Of a stretch of 64,000 bases of DNA, positions 1 to 8,402 are shown in pieces. Source of the stretch: Streptomyces sp. NBC_01549 (GTDB lineage Bacteria; Actinomycetota; Actinomycetes; Streptomycetales; Streptomycetaceae); the NCBI RefSeq assembly GCF_026339955.1, contig NZ_JAPEPW010000001.1, positions 5,973,001 to 6,037,000 of the forward strand, given 5' to 3'. A model generated the notes under the pieces. That model saw only the letters and a program-made list of their open reading frames with translations. It was not told the DNA's origin and ran no database searches. The first letter of the stretch is position 1, and every line of letters starts with the position of its first letter. Made by a program: the position numbers and the translations under genes.

Positions 1-287
1 GACGCGGCCGTATCCGCGGCGGGCCTAACTCCTCACGTCCTTGCCGGGGGAAGAGGCACTGCCCGACTGGAAGTAGCGGGTTGAAGATCCTGAACGCCGG
101 CGCGTGGCTCAAGGAGGGGATCTGGGAGAAGGTGATCCTCGGTCTGGGCGACTGCGAGGGTGCGGCCTTGACGCCTGCGTACCAGTTCCCCTCCATGGAG
201 GTGACCATCAAGGCCGTGGCGGCGGTGTGGCTGTCGATCCGTACGTTCAGGTCGTACCAGCGCTCCGCATGACCCGAGGGGCGGGAG
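1..287. other. Left edge, no supported gene
   Basis: I see no convincing gene here. A short plus-strand frame opening with TTG near position 81 could encode about 63 residues, but it has no recognisable domain and no good ribosome binding site. The stretch lies downstream of the siderophore-interacting protein gene, which ends at 288 on the minus strand. Confidence 0.4.
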
Positions 288-1136
288 TCAGGAGGCGGTC
301 GGCGCGGTCGCCTCCTGCTCCGCCTCCACCTGCGCGTTCCAGTCCCGCTTGCTCGCCTGCCAGCCGTCCTCGTTGTGCCCGAGGCGCCAGTAGCCAGAGA
401 TGGACAGGTCCTCGCGCGGGATCTCGCGCTCGACCCGCAGCAACCGGCGCAGCTCCTTCACGAAGCCCGCCTCGCCGTGCACGAACGCGTGCACCCGGCC
501 CGCCGGGAAGTCGAGGGCGCGGACGGCCTCCACCAGCGCCTCGCCGATGGGCCGGTCGCCGCGGTGCAGCCAGACGACCTCCACGTCGGAGTCGATCTTC
601 TGCTCCTCCTCGCGCCCGGAGATCTCCACGAAGGCGCGGGCCACGGCGCCGTCCGGCAGCGCCTCCAGCGCGGCACTGATCGCGGGCAGCGCGCTCTCGT
701 CACCGGCGAGCAGATGCCAGTCGGCGCTCGCGTCGGGCGCGTAGGCGCCACCCGGACCCATGAACCGCACGACCTCGCCCGGCTGGACGCGCGCCGCCCA
801 CGGCCCGGCCAGGCCCTCGTCGCCGTGCACCACGAAGTCGAGCGTCAGCTCGCGCAGTTCGGGGTCCCAGGCGCGCACGGTGTACGTGCGGGTCACCGGC
901 CAGTGCTCGCGCGGGAGTTCCTCGCGAATCCGCTCCATGTCGAAGGGCTCGGTGTAGGTGACACCCTCCGGGGCGAACAGCAACTTCACATAGTGATCGG
1001 TGCTGGCGCCCGCGGTGAACTCGGCGAGGCCCTCGCCGCCCAGCACGACACGCTGCATATGGGGAGTCAACCGCTCGGTCCGCACGACGCGCGCGGAGTG
1101 GGGCTTCCTGGACCTGCGTGCCGGACGCTCTGCCAT
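288..1136 (-). CDS. Siderophore-interacting FAD/NAD(P)H reductase
   Basis: This 282-residue cytoplasmic protein matches the siderophore-interacting protein (SIP, ViuB-like) family, which reduces ferric siderophores to release iron. An N-terminal FAD-binding barrel spans roughly residues 15-140, with the family-typical segment TRTYTVR near residue 105. A C-terminal NAD(P)H-binding SIP domain follows (about 145-260), ending in the characteristic GYWRLGHNEDGW. I chose ATG 1136 rather than GTG 1154 because a GAGGAGG ribosome binding site sits just before it. An IdeR/DmdR-type iron box lies 23 bp upstream, so iron repression is expected. No siderophore transporter is adjacent. Confidence 0.9.
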   Translation of the reverse strand: MAERPARRSRKPHSARVVRTERLTPHMQRVVLGGEGLAEFTAGASTDHYVKLLFAPEGVTYTEPFDMERIREELPREHWPVTRTYTVRAWDPELRELTLDFVVHGDEGLAGPWAARVQPGEVVRFMGPGGAYAPDASADWHLLAGDESALPAISAALEALPDGAVARAFVEISGREEEQKIDSDVEVVWLHRGDRPIGEALVEAVRALDFPAGRVHAFVHGEAGFVKELRRLLRVEREIPREDLSISGYWRLGHNEDGWQASKRDWNAQVEAEQEATAPTAS

Positions 1137-1158
1137 GACGGCCTCCTCGTTCACTCGC

Positions 1159-1172
1159 TTAGGCTTACCTAA
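1159..1172. promoter_or_regulatory. Iron box (DmdR/IdeR operator)
   Basis: The palindromic core TTAGGCTTACCTAA matches the actinobacterial iron-box core (TTAGGCTNACCTAA). It lies immediately upstream of the SIP gene, where a DtxR-family repressor would block transcription under iron-replete conditions. Confidence 0.85.
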
Positions 1173-1293
1173 GTTAGCATCTCTCCCTAGTTAACACCCC
1201 CCGCGTGAGAAGCTCCTGAGTTCCCCACGACGGGGCTCGGGTCGCGCGGTGGGAGGGGTCGAGTCCCGCTCCACGAGTAAGGTTACCCTAAAC

Positions 1294-1310
1294 TGAGAAT
1301 GGCATTCTTA
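1294..1310. promoter_or_regulatory. Fur-family-like palindrome
   Basis: TGAGAAT-GGC-ATTCTTA is a near-perfect 7-3-7 inverted repeat about 160 bp upstream of the SIP start. A second TGAGAATG-like half site follows near 1314. The shape resembles Fur-superfamily (Zur/Nur/Fur) boxes. The metal involved cannot be judged from sequence. Confidence 0.4.
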
Positions 1311-1366
1311 GAGATGAGAATGTCAATCCCCGTCCTCCATGGTTGATTCGGCCGATCGCGTCGACT

Positions 1367-2299
1367 TCAGTCGCCGAGCGTGGTGAGCAACCGCTGCAGC
1401 GATCCGCCCAGACCCCAGCGCGCGGCCAGCTCCTTCAGTGCGGCCGGGTCGCGCGGCGTGTGCGGCAGCGCCGTGTCGACGTCCGGCAGGGGGACGTCAC
1501 CGGCGACCCGTACGACCTTGGGCGCGACGGCGACATACGGCCGCGACTCGTCGAGCCGCTTGCGCTGAGAAGGCGTCAGTTTCGCCTTCGGATCGTCGAC
1601 CGCGGCCATGATCGCGGCCAGGTCGCCGAACTGGTCGAGCAGCTTGGCCGCTGTCTTCTCGCCGATCCCCGGCACCCCCGGCAGACCGTCGCTCGGGTCG
1701 CCGCGCAGCAGCGCCAGATCCGCGTATCCGCTGCCGTCGACCCTGTACTTCTCGCGCAGCCAGGTCTCGTCGGTGAGCTGGAGCGTGCCCACGCCTTTGA
1801 GGGGATACAGGACGCGCACCCCCCGCTTGTCGTCGACGAGTTGGTAGAGGTCGCGGTCGCCGGTGACGATGTCGACCGGGCCGTCGGCGTGCCCCGTGAA
1901 GGTGCCGATCACATCGTCCGCCTCGTACCCCTCGACCCCCACGCGCGCGATGCCCAGCGCGTCGAGGACCTCCTCGATGACCGGCACCTGCGGGGAGAGG
2001 GTGTCCGGCACCTCCTCCTCGTCCGGACGGCCGGCCTCGGTCTCCACGGCGACGCGATGCGCCTTGTACGAGGGGATCAGGTCGACCCGCCACTGCGGGC
2101 GCCAGTCCGCGTCCATACAGGCCACCAGGTCATCGGGGCGATGGTCCTTGACCAGCCGGTCGATGAAGTCGAGCAGCCCGCGCACGGCGTTCACGGGCGT
2201 GCCGTCCGGGGCCTTCACCGAGTCGGGGACCCCGAAGTAGGCCCGGAAGTACAGGGAGGCGGTGTCGAGCAGCATCAGGCGTCTGGTCACGCCTCGCAT
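1367..2299 (-). CDS. 5'-3' exonuclease (PolA N-domain-like)
   Basis: This 310-residue protein corresponds to the stand-alone 5'-3' exonuclease/flap nuclease related to the N-terminal domain of DNA polymerase I. Metal-binding acidic motifs are visible: LLDTASLYFRAYF at the start, EGYEADDVIG near residue 117, and TGDRDLYQL near 135. The helix-hairpin-helix GVPGIGEKTAAKLL near 190 binds DNA. The frame is open further upstream, to 2395, but that would overlap the divergent transporter gene. The MRGVTRRLML start at 2299 fits family proteins better; 2302 and GTG 2290 are alternatives. The likely role is processing of flaps or RNA primers during repair. Confidence 0.88.
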   Translation of the reverse strand: MRGVTRRLMLLDTASLYFRAYFGVPDSVKAPDGTPVNAVRGLLDFIDRLVKDHRPDDLVACMDADWRPQWRVDLIPSYKAHRVAVETEAGRPDEEEVPDTLSPQVPVIEEVLDALGIARVGVEGYEADDVIGTFTGHADGPVDIVTGDRDLYQLVDDKRGVRVLYPLKGVGTLQLTDETWLREKYRVDGSGYADLALLRGDPSDGLPGVPGIGEKTAAKLLDQFGDLAAIMAAVDDPKAKLTPSQRKRLDESRPYVAVAPKVVRVAGDVPLPDVDTALPHTPRDPAALKELAARWGLGGSLQRLLTTLGD

Positions 2300-2420
2300 C
2301 ATGCCGTACGGCACTGACAGTGACCTGGACCACTCCTGTGTTTGCTCCGTGTAAGCGGGGGCAGGCGCGGCATCGGGACAAACCCGGTTGCTCATTCAAC
2401 TGTCCGATCGAGAGGCACAC

Positions 2421-3509
2421 GTGTCATCCAGGCTTGAGGCCGAGCATTTGTACAAGGTGTTCGGGAGACGACCCGACGCCGCGGTGGAACGGCTCCGTCA
2501 GGGAGCCGACCGTGAGGAACTGCGCGCCGACGGCACCACCGCCGCCGTGATCGACGCGTCCTTCACGGTGGAACCCGGCCAGATCTTCGTCGTCATGGGC
2601 CTGTCCGGATCCGGCAAGTCCACCCTCCTGCGCATGCTCAACGGGCTCCTGGAACCCACCGCGGGCCAGGTGCGCTTCGACGGCCAGGACCTGACCGCGC
2701 TCAGCGCCCGCGCGCTGCGCGAGGTGCGCTCGAAGAAGATCAGCATGGTCTTCCAGCACTTCGCGCTCTTTCCGCACCGCAGCGTCCTGGAGAACGCGGC
2801 CTACGGCCTGGAGGTCCAGGGCGTACCGGGCGCCGAGCGCAAGGAACGCGCCACCAGGGCCCTGGAGCTGGCCGGACTCGCCGGCTGGGAGAAGTCCTGG
2901 CCCGACGAGCTGTCCGGCGGTATGCAGCAGCGCGTCGGCCTCGCCCGCGCGCTCGCCACCGACGCCGATCTGCTGCTGATGGACGAGTCGTTCAGCGCGC
3001 TCGACCCGCTGATCCGCCGCGACATGCAGGACCAGCTGATCGAGCTCCAGAAGAAGCTCAAGAAGACCATCGTCTTCATCACCCACGACCTCAACGAGGC
3101 GATGCGCCTCGGCGACCGGATCGCCGTCATGCGCGACGGCCGCATCGTCCAGATCGGCACCGCCGAGGACATCCTCGTGCGCCCGGCGGACGACTACGTC
3201 GCGTCCTTCACCCAGGACGTCGACCGCTCCCGCGTGCTGACCGCCGGGGTCGTCATGGACACCGGCATCCGCGGCGACGAGGCGGACTGCGACTGCGAGA
3301 CCGCCACGCCCGACACCCCCTTCGTGGACCTCTGCGCGATCAGCGCGCGTCTCACGCACCCGGTCGCGGTCCTCGACGCACAGCGCCGACTCGTGGGCGT
3401 GGTCCCGCGGCAGCGGCTCGTCGGATTCCTCGGCGACCAGCAGGGGGAACCCACTGCCTGCGCCACACCGCGCGACAAGGGCGACAAGGTGGTGACGGCC
3501 GGTGCCTAG
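2421..3509 (+). CDS. Glycine betaine ABC transporter ATPase
   Basis: This 362-residue ATPase is of the OpuAA/ProV type and energises betaine/proline uptake. It shows Walker A (GLSGSGKSTLLRML, near residue 57), the ABC signature LSGGMQQRVGLARAL, Walker B LLLMDESFSALD and the switch His in FITHDLNE. The C-terminus (about 300-350) looks like a shortened CBS domain, which in OpuA-type transporters senses ionic strength. I chose GTG 2421 because VSSRLEAEHLYKVFG matches family N-termini; an in-frame ATG at 2388 is possible. Its stop overlaps the GTG start of the fused permease gene by 8 bp, so the two should be translationally coupled. Confidence 0.9.
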   Translation: MSSRLEAEHLYKVFGRRPDAAVERLRQGADREELRADGTTAAVIDASFTVEPGQIFVVMGLSGSGKSTLLRMLNGLLEPTAGQVRFDGQDLTALSARALREVRSKKISMVFQHFALFPHRSVLENAAYGLEVQGVPGAERKERATRALELAGLAGWEKSWPDELSGGMQQRVGLARALATDADLLLMDESFSALDPLIRRDMQDQLIELQKKLKKTIVFITHDLNEAMRLGDRIAVMRDGRIVQIGTAEDILVRPADDYVASFTQDVDRSRVLTAGVVMDTGIRGDEADCDCETATPDTPFVDLCAISARLTHPVAVLDAQRRLVGVVPRQRLVGFLGDQQGEPTACATPRDKGDKVVTAGA

Positions 3510-6111
3510 GATCCCGTTCGGCGACTGGGTCAACAGCGCCGTCGACTGGCTGCTGAACCACATGGCGTGGCTCTTCGACTTCCTCAAGACCGTCTTCCAG
3601 GGCACGTACGACGGCATCGACGCCGTCCTCCAGGCCCCCGAACCGCTGCTCCTCGCGGGCATCTTCGCGGTGATCGCGTTCTGGCTGCGCGGTACCTCCG
3701 CCGGTGTCCTCACCTTCGTGGGATTCGCCTTCATCGACTCCCTCGAACTGTGGGAGGACGCGATGGTGACCCTCTCGCTGGTCCTCGTCGCCACGATCAT
3801 CGCGCTCGTCGTCTCGGTGCCCGTGGGCATCTGGGCGGCGCGCTCCGACCGGGTCAGCGGCATCGTCCGCCCGGTGCTGGACTTCATGCAGACGCTGCCC
3901 GCGATGATCTACCTCATCCCGGCGATCCTGTTCTTCGGCACCGGCGCCCCGGCCGGCATCGTGGCCACCCTGATCTTCGCGCTGGCCCCCGGCGTCCGCA
4001 TGACCGAGCTGGGCATCCGCCAGGTCGACAAGGAACTCGTCGAGGCCGCCGACGCGTTCGGCACCACGCCCCGCAACACCCTGCTGCGCATCCAGCTGCC
4101 GCTGGCCCTGCCGACCGTCATGGCGGGCGTCAACCAGGTCATCATGCTGGGCCTGTCCATGGCCGCCATCGCGGGCATGGTCGGCACCGGCGGCCTCGGC
4201 GGCGACGTCAACGAGGCCATCGGTCAGCTGAACGTCGGCCTCGGCTCCGAGGCGGGCGTCGCCATCGTCGTCCTGGCGATCTACCTGGACCGCATGACCA
4301 GCGCCCTGGGTATCCAGGTCTCCCCGCTCGGCCGCCGCGCCGCCGCCAGACTGCGCGCCGCGCAGGGCCTGAAGATCTGGTCCTACCGCCCCCGCGCGGC
4401 CGTCGCCGTGATCGGCGTCGTGGCGCTCGCGCTGGTCGCGGGCGGCATGGGCGTCTTCGGCGGATCGAGTACGTCGTCCACCGCGGCGGACGACGAGAAC
4501 GTCGGCCAGGGCAAGAAGATCACCATCGGGTACATCCCCTGGGACGAGGGCGTCGCGTCCACCTTCCTGTGGAAGGAGATCCTCGAGGAGCGCGGTTTCC
4601 AGGTCGACGTCAAGCAGTTCGACGCGGGCCCGCTGTACACCTCCCTGGCCCAGGGCGACATCGACTTCCAGACGGACTCCTGGCTGCCGACCACCCACGA
4701 GCAGTACTGGAAGAAGTACGGCAGCAGGCTCGACGACCTGGGCTCCTGGTACGGTCCCACCTCACTGGAGCTGAGCGTCCCCTCGTACATGAAGGGCGTC
4801 GACTCCCTGGCGGACCTCAAGGGCAAGGCCGGCACCTTCGGTGGCAAGATCACCGGCATCGAGTCCAGCGCCGGAATGATGGGCCTGCTCAAGAGCAAGG
4901 TCCTGAAGGACTACGGCCTCGACAAGGAGTACAAGGTCGTCGACAGCTCCACGCCCGCCATGCTGGCCGAGCTGAAGCGCGCGTACGCCAAGAAGGAGCC
5001 GATCGTCGTGACCCTCTGGTCGCCGCACTGGGCGTACAGCGACTACGACTTGAAGAAGCTCAAGGACCCGCGGGGCGCCTGGGGCAAGGGCGACGGCGTG
5101 CACACGCTCTCCCGCAAGGGCTTCGCGCAGGACAACCCGGTCGTCGGGCAGTGGCTGAAGAACTTCAGGATGACCGAGAAGCAGCTCACGGGTCTCGAGG
5201 CGGAGATCAACAAGGTGGGCAAGGGCAAGCAGCAGGACGCGGTGCGCGCCTGGCTGAAGCGGAACCCCGGAGTCGTCGACAAGCTGGCCCCGGTCAAGAG
5301 CGCCGCGGCCGCCGCCGAGACGAAGCGCCCGCTGGACGTGGCCTGGTTCCCCTGGGACGAGGACGTCGCCGTGACGTACCTCTGGAAGAACGTCCTGGCG
5401 CGGCGCGGCTACAAGCTGAACCTCAAACAGATGGACGTCGGCCCCGTCTACACCGGCCTCGCCTCCGGCGACCTGGATCTCAACTTCGACGCCTGGCTTC
5501 CGTACGCCCAGTCGAACTACTGGGACCAGCACAAGAACGACCTGAGAGACCTGGGCACCTGGTACCGGCCGACCTCTCTGGAGATCGCCGTGCCCTCGTA
5601 CGTGAAGGACGTCAAGTCCCTCGCGGACCTCAAGGGCAAGGCGGGCACCTTCGGCGGCCGGATCATCGGCATCGAGCCCGGCACCGGCGAGATGAACCTC
5701 CTGAAGACGAAGGTGCTTCCCGGCTACGGCCTGGACAAGGAGTACAAGGTCGTCGACGGCTCCACGCCCGCGATGCTGGCCGAGCTGAAGCGCGCGTACG
5801 CCAAGAAGCAGCCGGTCGCCGTCGTCCTGTGGTCCCCGCACTGGGCGTACAGCGAGTACGAGCTCACCAAGCTCACCGACGACAAGAAGCTCTTCGGCGA
5901 GGGGAACACGATCCGGACCATCTCCAGCAAGAAGTTCCCCGAGCAGTACCCGCAGCTGACCGAATGGGTCAAGAACTTCAGGATGAGCGAGACCGAACTC
6001 GGCACCCTGGAGAGCGAGATCAAGCAGCGCGGCCAGGGCCATGAGGAGGCGGCCGTCGTGGCGTGGCTGAAGGAGCACCCGGACGTGGTGGAGCGGATGA
6101 CGCCGCAGTAG
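3502..6111 (+). CDS. Fused betaine permease with two tandem binding domains
   Basis: This 869-residue fusion joins three parts. Residues 1-280 form an OpuAB/ProW-type permease with several membrane helices and an EAA-like loop (near ELGIRQVDKELVEAADAFG). A further helix lies at about 295-315. Two OpuAC-type substrate-binding domains follow, at about 335-595 and 608-869. Both carry the aromatic ligand-cage segments (PWDE, a D-x-WLP segment, WSPHWAY). Fusion of permease to one binding domain is known (OpuABC/BusAB); two in series is less common. GTG 3502 overlaps the upstream ATPase gene. A segment near 4916-5002 recurs almost identically at 5726-5812, suggesting recent duplication or gene conversion. 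A strong hairpin terminator follows. Confidence 0.88.
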   Translation: MPRIPFGDWVNSAVDWLLNHMAWLFDFLKTVFQGTYDGIDAVLQAPEPLLLAGIFAVIAFWLRGTSAGVLTFVGFAFIDSLELWEDAMVTLSLVLVATIIALVVSVPVGIWAARSDRVSGIVRPVLDFMQTLPAMIYLIPAILFFGTGAPAGIVATLIFALAPGVRMTELGIRQVDKELVEAADAFGTTPRNTLLRIQLPLALPTVMAGVNQVIMLGLSMAAIAGMVGTGGLGGDVNEAIGQLNVGLGSEAGVAIVVLAIYLDRMTSALGIQVSPLGRRAAARLRAAQGLKIWSYRPRAAVAVIGVVALALVAGGMGVFGGSSTSSTAADDENVGQGKKITIGYIPWDEGVASTFLWKEILEERGFQVDVKQFDAGPLYTSLAQGDIDFQTDSWLPTTHEQYWKKYGSRLDDLGSWYGPTSLELSVPSYMKGVDSLADLKGKAGTFGGKITGIESSAGMMGLLKSKVLKDYGLDKEYKVVDSSTPAMLAELKRAYAKKEPIVVTLWSPHWAYSDYDLKKLKDPRGAWGKGDGVHTLSRKGFAQDNPVVGQWLKNFRMTEKQLTGLEAEINKVGKGKQQDAVRAWLKRNPGVVDKLAPVKSAAAAAETKRPLDVAWFPWDEDVAVTYLWKNVLARRGYKLNLKQMDVGPVYTGLASGDLDLNFDAWLPYAQSNYWDQHKNDLRDLGTWYRPTSLEIAVPSYVKDVKSLADLKGKAGTFGGRIIGIEPGTGEMNLLKTKVLPGYGLDKEYKVVDGSTPAMLAELKRAYAKKQPVAVVLWSPHWAYSEYELTKLTDDKKLFGEGNTIRTISSKKFPEQYPQLTEWVKNFRMSETELGTLESEIKQRGQGHEEAAVVAWLKEHPDVVERMTPQ

Positions 6112-6128
6112 CCGAAGGGCGTTCGGCG

Positions 6129-6183
6129 AGGGGTGGCTGTCGGTCGCACGGGACCCGGTCCCGTGCGACCGACAGCCACCCCT
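6129..6183. terminator. Perfect 27-bp hairpin
   Basis: Positions 6129-6155 and 6157-6183 are perfect reverse complements separated by one base. It begins 17 bp after the stop codon of the betaine transporter gene. It has no long T-tract, as usual for Streptomyces hairpin terminators. Confidence 0.85.
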
Positions 6184-6204
6184 TTCGGCTTCGGCGCGGG
6201 TACC

Positions 6205-6844
6205 AGTCGGCCCGTGCTCGCCCCCGACGATCGTGGCGGATACGTCCTTGCGTACGAAAAGGATCCGGACAACCACATCGCCGTACGTGGCCACGCCGAT
6301 CCGGACGCCCTCCTGTCCGGGAACACCGTCCACGCGTTCGACGCGCCGCGCACCCTCTCGCACCGCGCCGAGGGCACCCCGGACATCACCTCCGTGCACG
6401 ACGGCACGGTCGAGCTCACCGGTGACACCGAGCACGCTGTGACACCGCCCGTGAACTCCGCGCCACCCTCAGGGACTTCACGACCTGGTACGCCACCCCC
6501 GACCGGCGGCCGGACCGCGTCCTGGAGTCCCGGGGTGTGCGCGCCGGTATCGGCGGCCACCCGCTCGTCGAACTCGGCTGCGGGTGGCGAGTTCTGACGG
6601 ACAGTCAGCAGTGATGCGAGGGGGCTGTGGGCGTCGGCGGGCGTACGTCTATGATCCGACGGCCGGGCGGGCTGATCGGCTGACCATCCGCACCCACGGC
6701 GGCAGCCGTGCCTTCGCCGGTCCCTTCGTGACTCCGCTCATCGACCCGGAGGGGCATCCGGCCCCGCTGGTCAGCCTTTTCGTCCCGCGAGAGGGCTCGG
6801 CGCCCAGGGAGTCGGGACAACTCGTCTATTGGCGCGAATTGTGA
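6205..6844 (+). pseudogene. Decayed secreted-protein-like gene remnant
   Basis: Three plus-strand pieces look like shards of one former protein. One frame (about 6205-6440) reads GGYVLAYEKDPDNHIAVRGH and DAPRTLSHRAEGTPDIT. A shifted frame (about 6445-6590) reads RDFTTWYATPDRRPDRVLES. A third (about 6640-6844) reads THGGSRAFAGPFVTPL and ends SGQLVYWREL. The protein-like composition across frame changes, and the lack of a single continuous frame or start site, point to a degraded gene. I do not recognise the parent family with confidence. Confidence 0.45.
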
Positions 6845-7006
6845 CCCTCACCCACCTCCGATGTGTCAGCGATGTGACGGGTGCATGAAACGGTTTGCCG
6901 AACATGCGTAGGGTGCAAACAACTCATCAGAAGTTGTGCGCCGAGACAGCTGCCCGAGCGGCAGCCGAAGCAGCAGACCGACGACGCGTGGGAGGGAGCC
7001 GAAGCG

Positions 7007-7588
7007 ATGGGCGACCACAAAGAACAGCCCCTTCGGGTGGGTGCGGCCGTCCGGCGGCGGCGCCGGGCACTGGAGCTCACGCTCGCCGTCGTGGCCGAGC
7101 GCAGCGGCCTGTCGGTGCCCTTCCTCAGTCAGGTCGAGAACGAACGGGCCCGGCCCAGCCAGAGCTCCCTGGAGCGGGTCGCCGACGCCCTGGGCACCAC
7201 CGCCGTCGAGCTGCTCGCCGCGGCCGACCCGGCGTGCAGCGTCGATGTCGTGCGCGCCGAGGCGGGCGCCGAGTTCACTCCCGAGGCCCATATGCGCCCC
7301 CTGGTGCGCGGTCACCACCAGTTGCACGCCACGGAGTTCACCGGTGACCACGAGGAGGGCCGCGAACTCCAGCACCGCAACGACAAGTTGATGTACGTGG
7401 CCGACGGCGCCGTCGAGGTCGAGGCGGAGGGGCGTGCCCACCGACTGGGGCGCGGCGACACGCTGTACCTCACCGGCGGGGTGCGCCACCGGTGGCGGGC
7501 GACCGTGCCGGACACCCGGGTGGTCGTGGTCGAGGTAGCCGACCACATCGAGGCGGTGGAGGACCGCCAGACCTTCGGCAGACGCTGA
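7007..7588 (+). CDS. XRE-family regulator with cupin sensor domain
   Basis: This 193-residue protein combines an N-terminal helix-turn-helix (about 8-65; SGLSVPFLSQVENERARPSQ is a typical XRE recognition helix) with a C-terminal cupin barrel (about 105-185) ending in the family-like GDTLYLTGGVRHRWRA. Such proteins sense small ligands and often regulate neighbouring metabolic or transport genes. ATG 7007 is preceded by GGGAGG at 6990-6995; the longer frame from 6881 lacks conserved residues. A 15-bp direct repeat (GCGGGCCGCTGCGAT) follows the gene. Its target is unknown. Confidence 0.85.
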   Translation: MGDHKEQPLRVGAAVRRRRRALELTLAVVAERSGLSVPFLSQVENERARPSQSSLERVADALGTTAVELLAAADPACSVDVVRAEAGAEFTPEAHMRPLVRGHHQLHATEFTGDHEEGRELQHRNDKLMYVADGAVEVEAEGRAHRLGRGDTLYLTGGVRHRWRATVPDTRVVVVEVADHIEAVEDRQTFGRR

Positions 7589-7658
7589 GCCGTTCCCGCG
7601 CGGGCCGCTGCGATCGCGGGCCGCTGCGATACTGCTGCCATGCCCGAGACCTCCCGCC

Positions 7659-8402
7659 ATGCCTAGAGGGGCCGCCGGAGTGCGGCGTGTCGTCTCCCTC
7701 GTGCCTTCGCTGACCGAGGCCGTGGCCGTCACCGTGCCCGGCGCCCTGGTCGGCGCGACCGACTGGTGCAGCAATCCGCCGGACCTCGACGTCGTGCGCG
7801 TCGGCGGCACCAAGAACCCCGCGGTCGACCGGATCGTACGACTCGCCCCGGACCTCGTGATCGCCAACGAGGAGGAGAACCGCGAGCCCGACCTGGCGAT
7901 CCTGCGGGAGGCGGGAGTCGAGGTGCTGGTCACCGAGGTCCGCGATGTGCCGGGAGCCTTCCGCGAGCTGACGCGGGTGCTGGACGCGTGCGGCGCGCGG
8001 ACCCGCCCCCGCTGGCTGGACGAGGCGCAGGCCGCGTGGGCGCGGCCGCCCGCTCCCGAGCGTCGTTCGACCGCGATCGTGCCCATCTGGCGGCGCCCCT
8101 GGATGGTCCTCGGCCGGGACACGTTCGCGGGGGACGTCCTGGCGCGCCTGGGCGTCGACAACGTGTACGCCCACCACGCCGACCGTTACCCCCGCATCCC
8201 CCTGCCCGAACTCCGGGCCGCGGCCCCCGATCTCGTGGTGCTGCCCGACGAGCCGTACCACTTCACCGCCGACGACGGACCCGAGGCGTTCGAGGGGGTG
8301 CCCTGCGTGCTCGTCAACGGCCGGCTGCTGACCTGGTACGGACCGTCGCTGGCGCAGGCGCCGGGTGCGCTCAGCGAGGCGCTGCGAGCAGCTCGCCGCT
8401 GA
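7659..8402 (+). CDS. Helical-backbone metal receptor (BtuF-like), no signal peptide
   Basis: This 247-residue protein resembles the periplasmic-binding fold that recognises cobalamin or ferric siderophores (BtuF/FhuD class). It opens with RRVVSLVPSLTEAV and has the domain-linker signature LAPDLVIANEEENREPDLAIL. Unlike true binding lipoproteins it has no signal peptide or lipobox, so it may be cytoplasmic, as in a known Streptomyces subgroup of unclear role. Its 3' end overlaps the convergent TDT transporter gene by 32 bp. Confidence 0.75.
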   Translation: MPRGAAGVRRVVSLVPSLTEAVAVTVPGALVGATDWCSNPPDLDVVRVGGTKNPAVDRIVRLAPDLVIANEEENREPDLAILREAGVEVLVTEVRDVPGAFRELTRVLDACGARTRPRWLDEAQAAWARPPAPERRSTAIVPIWRRPWMVLGRDTFAGDVLARLGVDNVYAHHADRYPRIPLPELRAAAPDLVVLPDEPYHFTADDGPEAFEGVPCVLVNGRLLTWYGPSLAQAPGALSEALRAARR

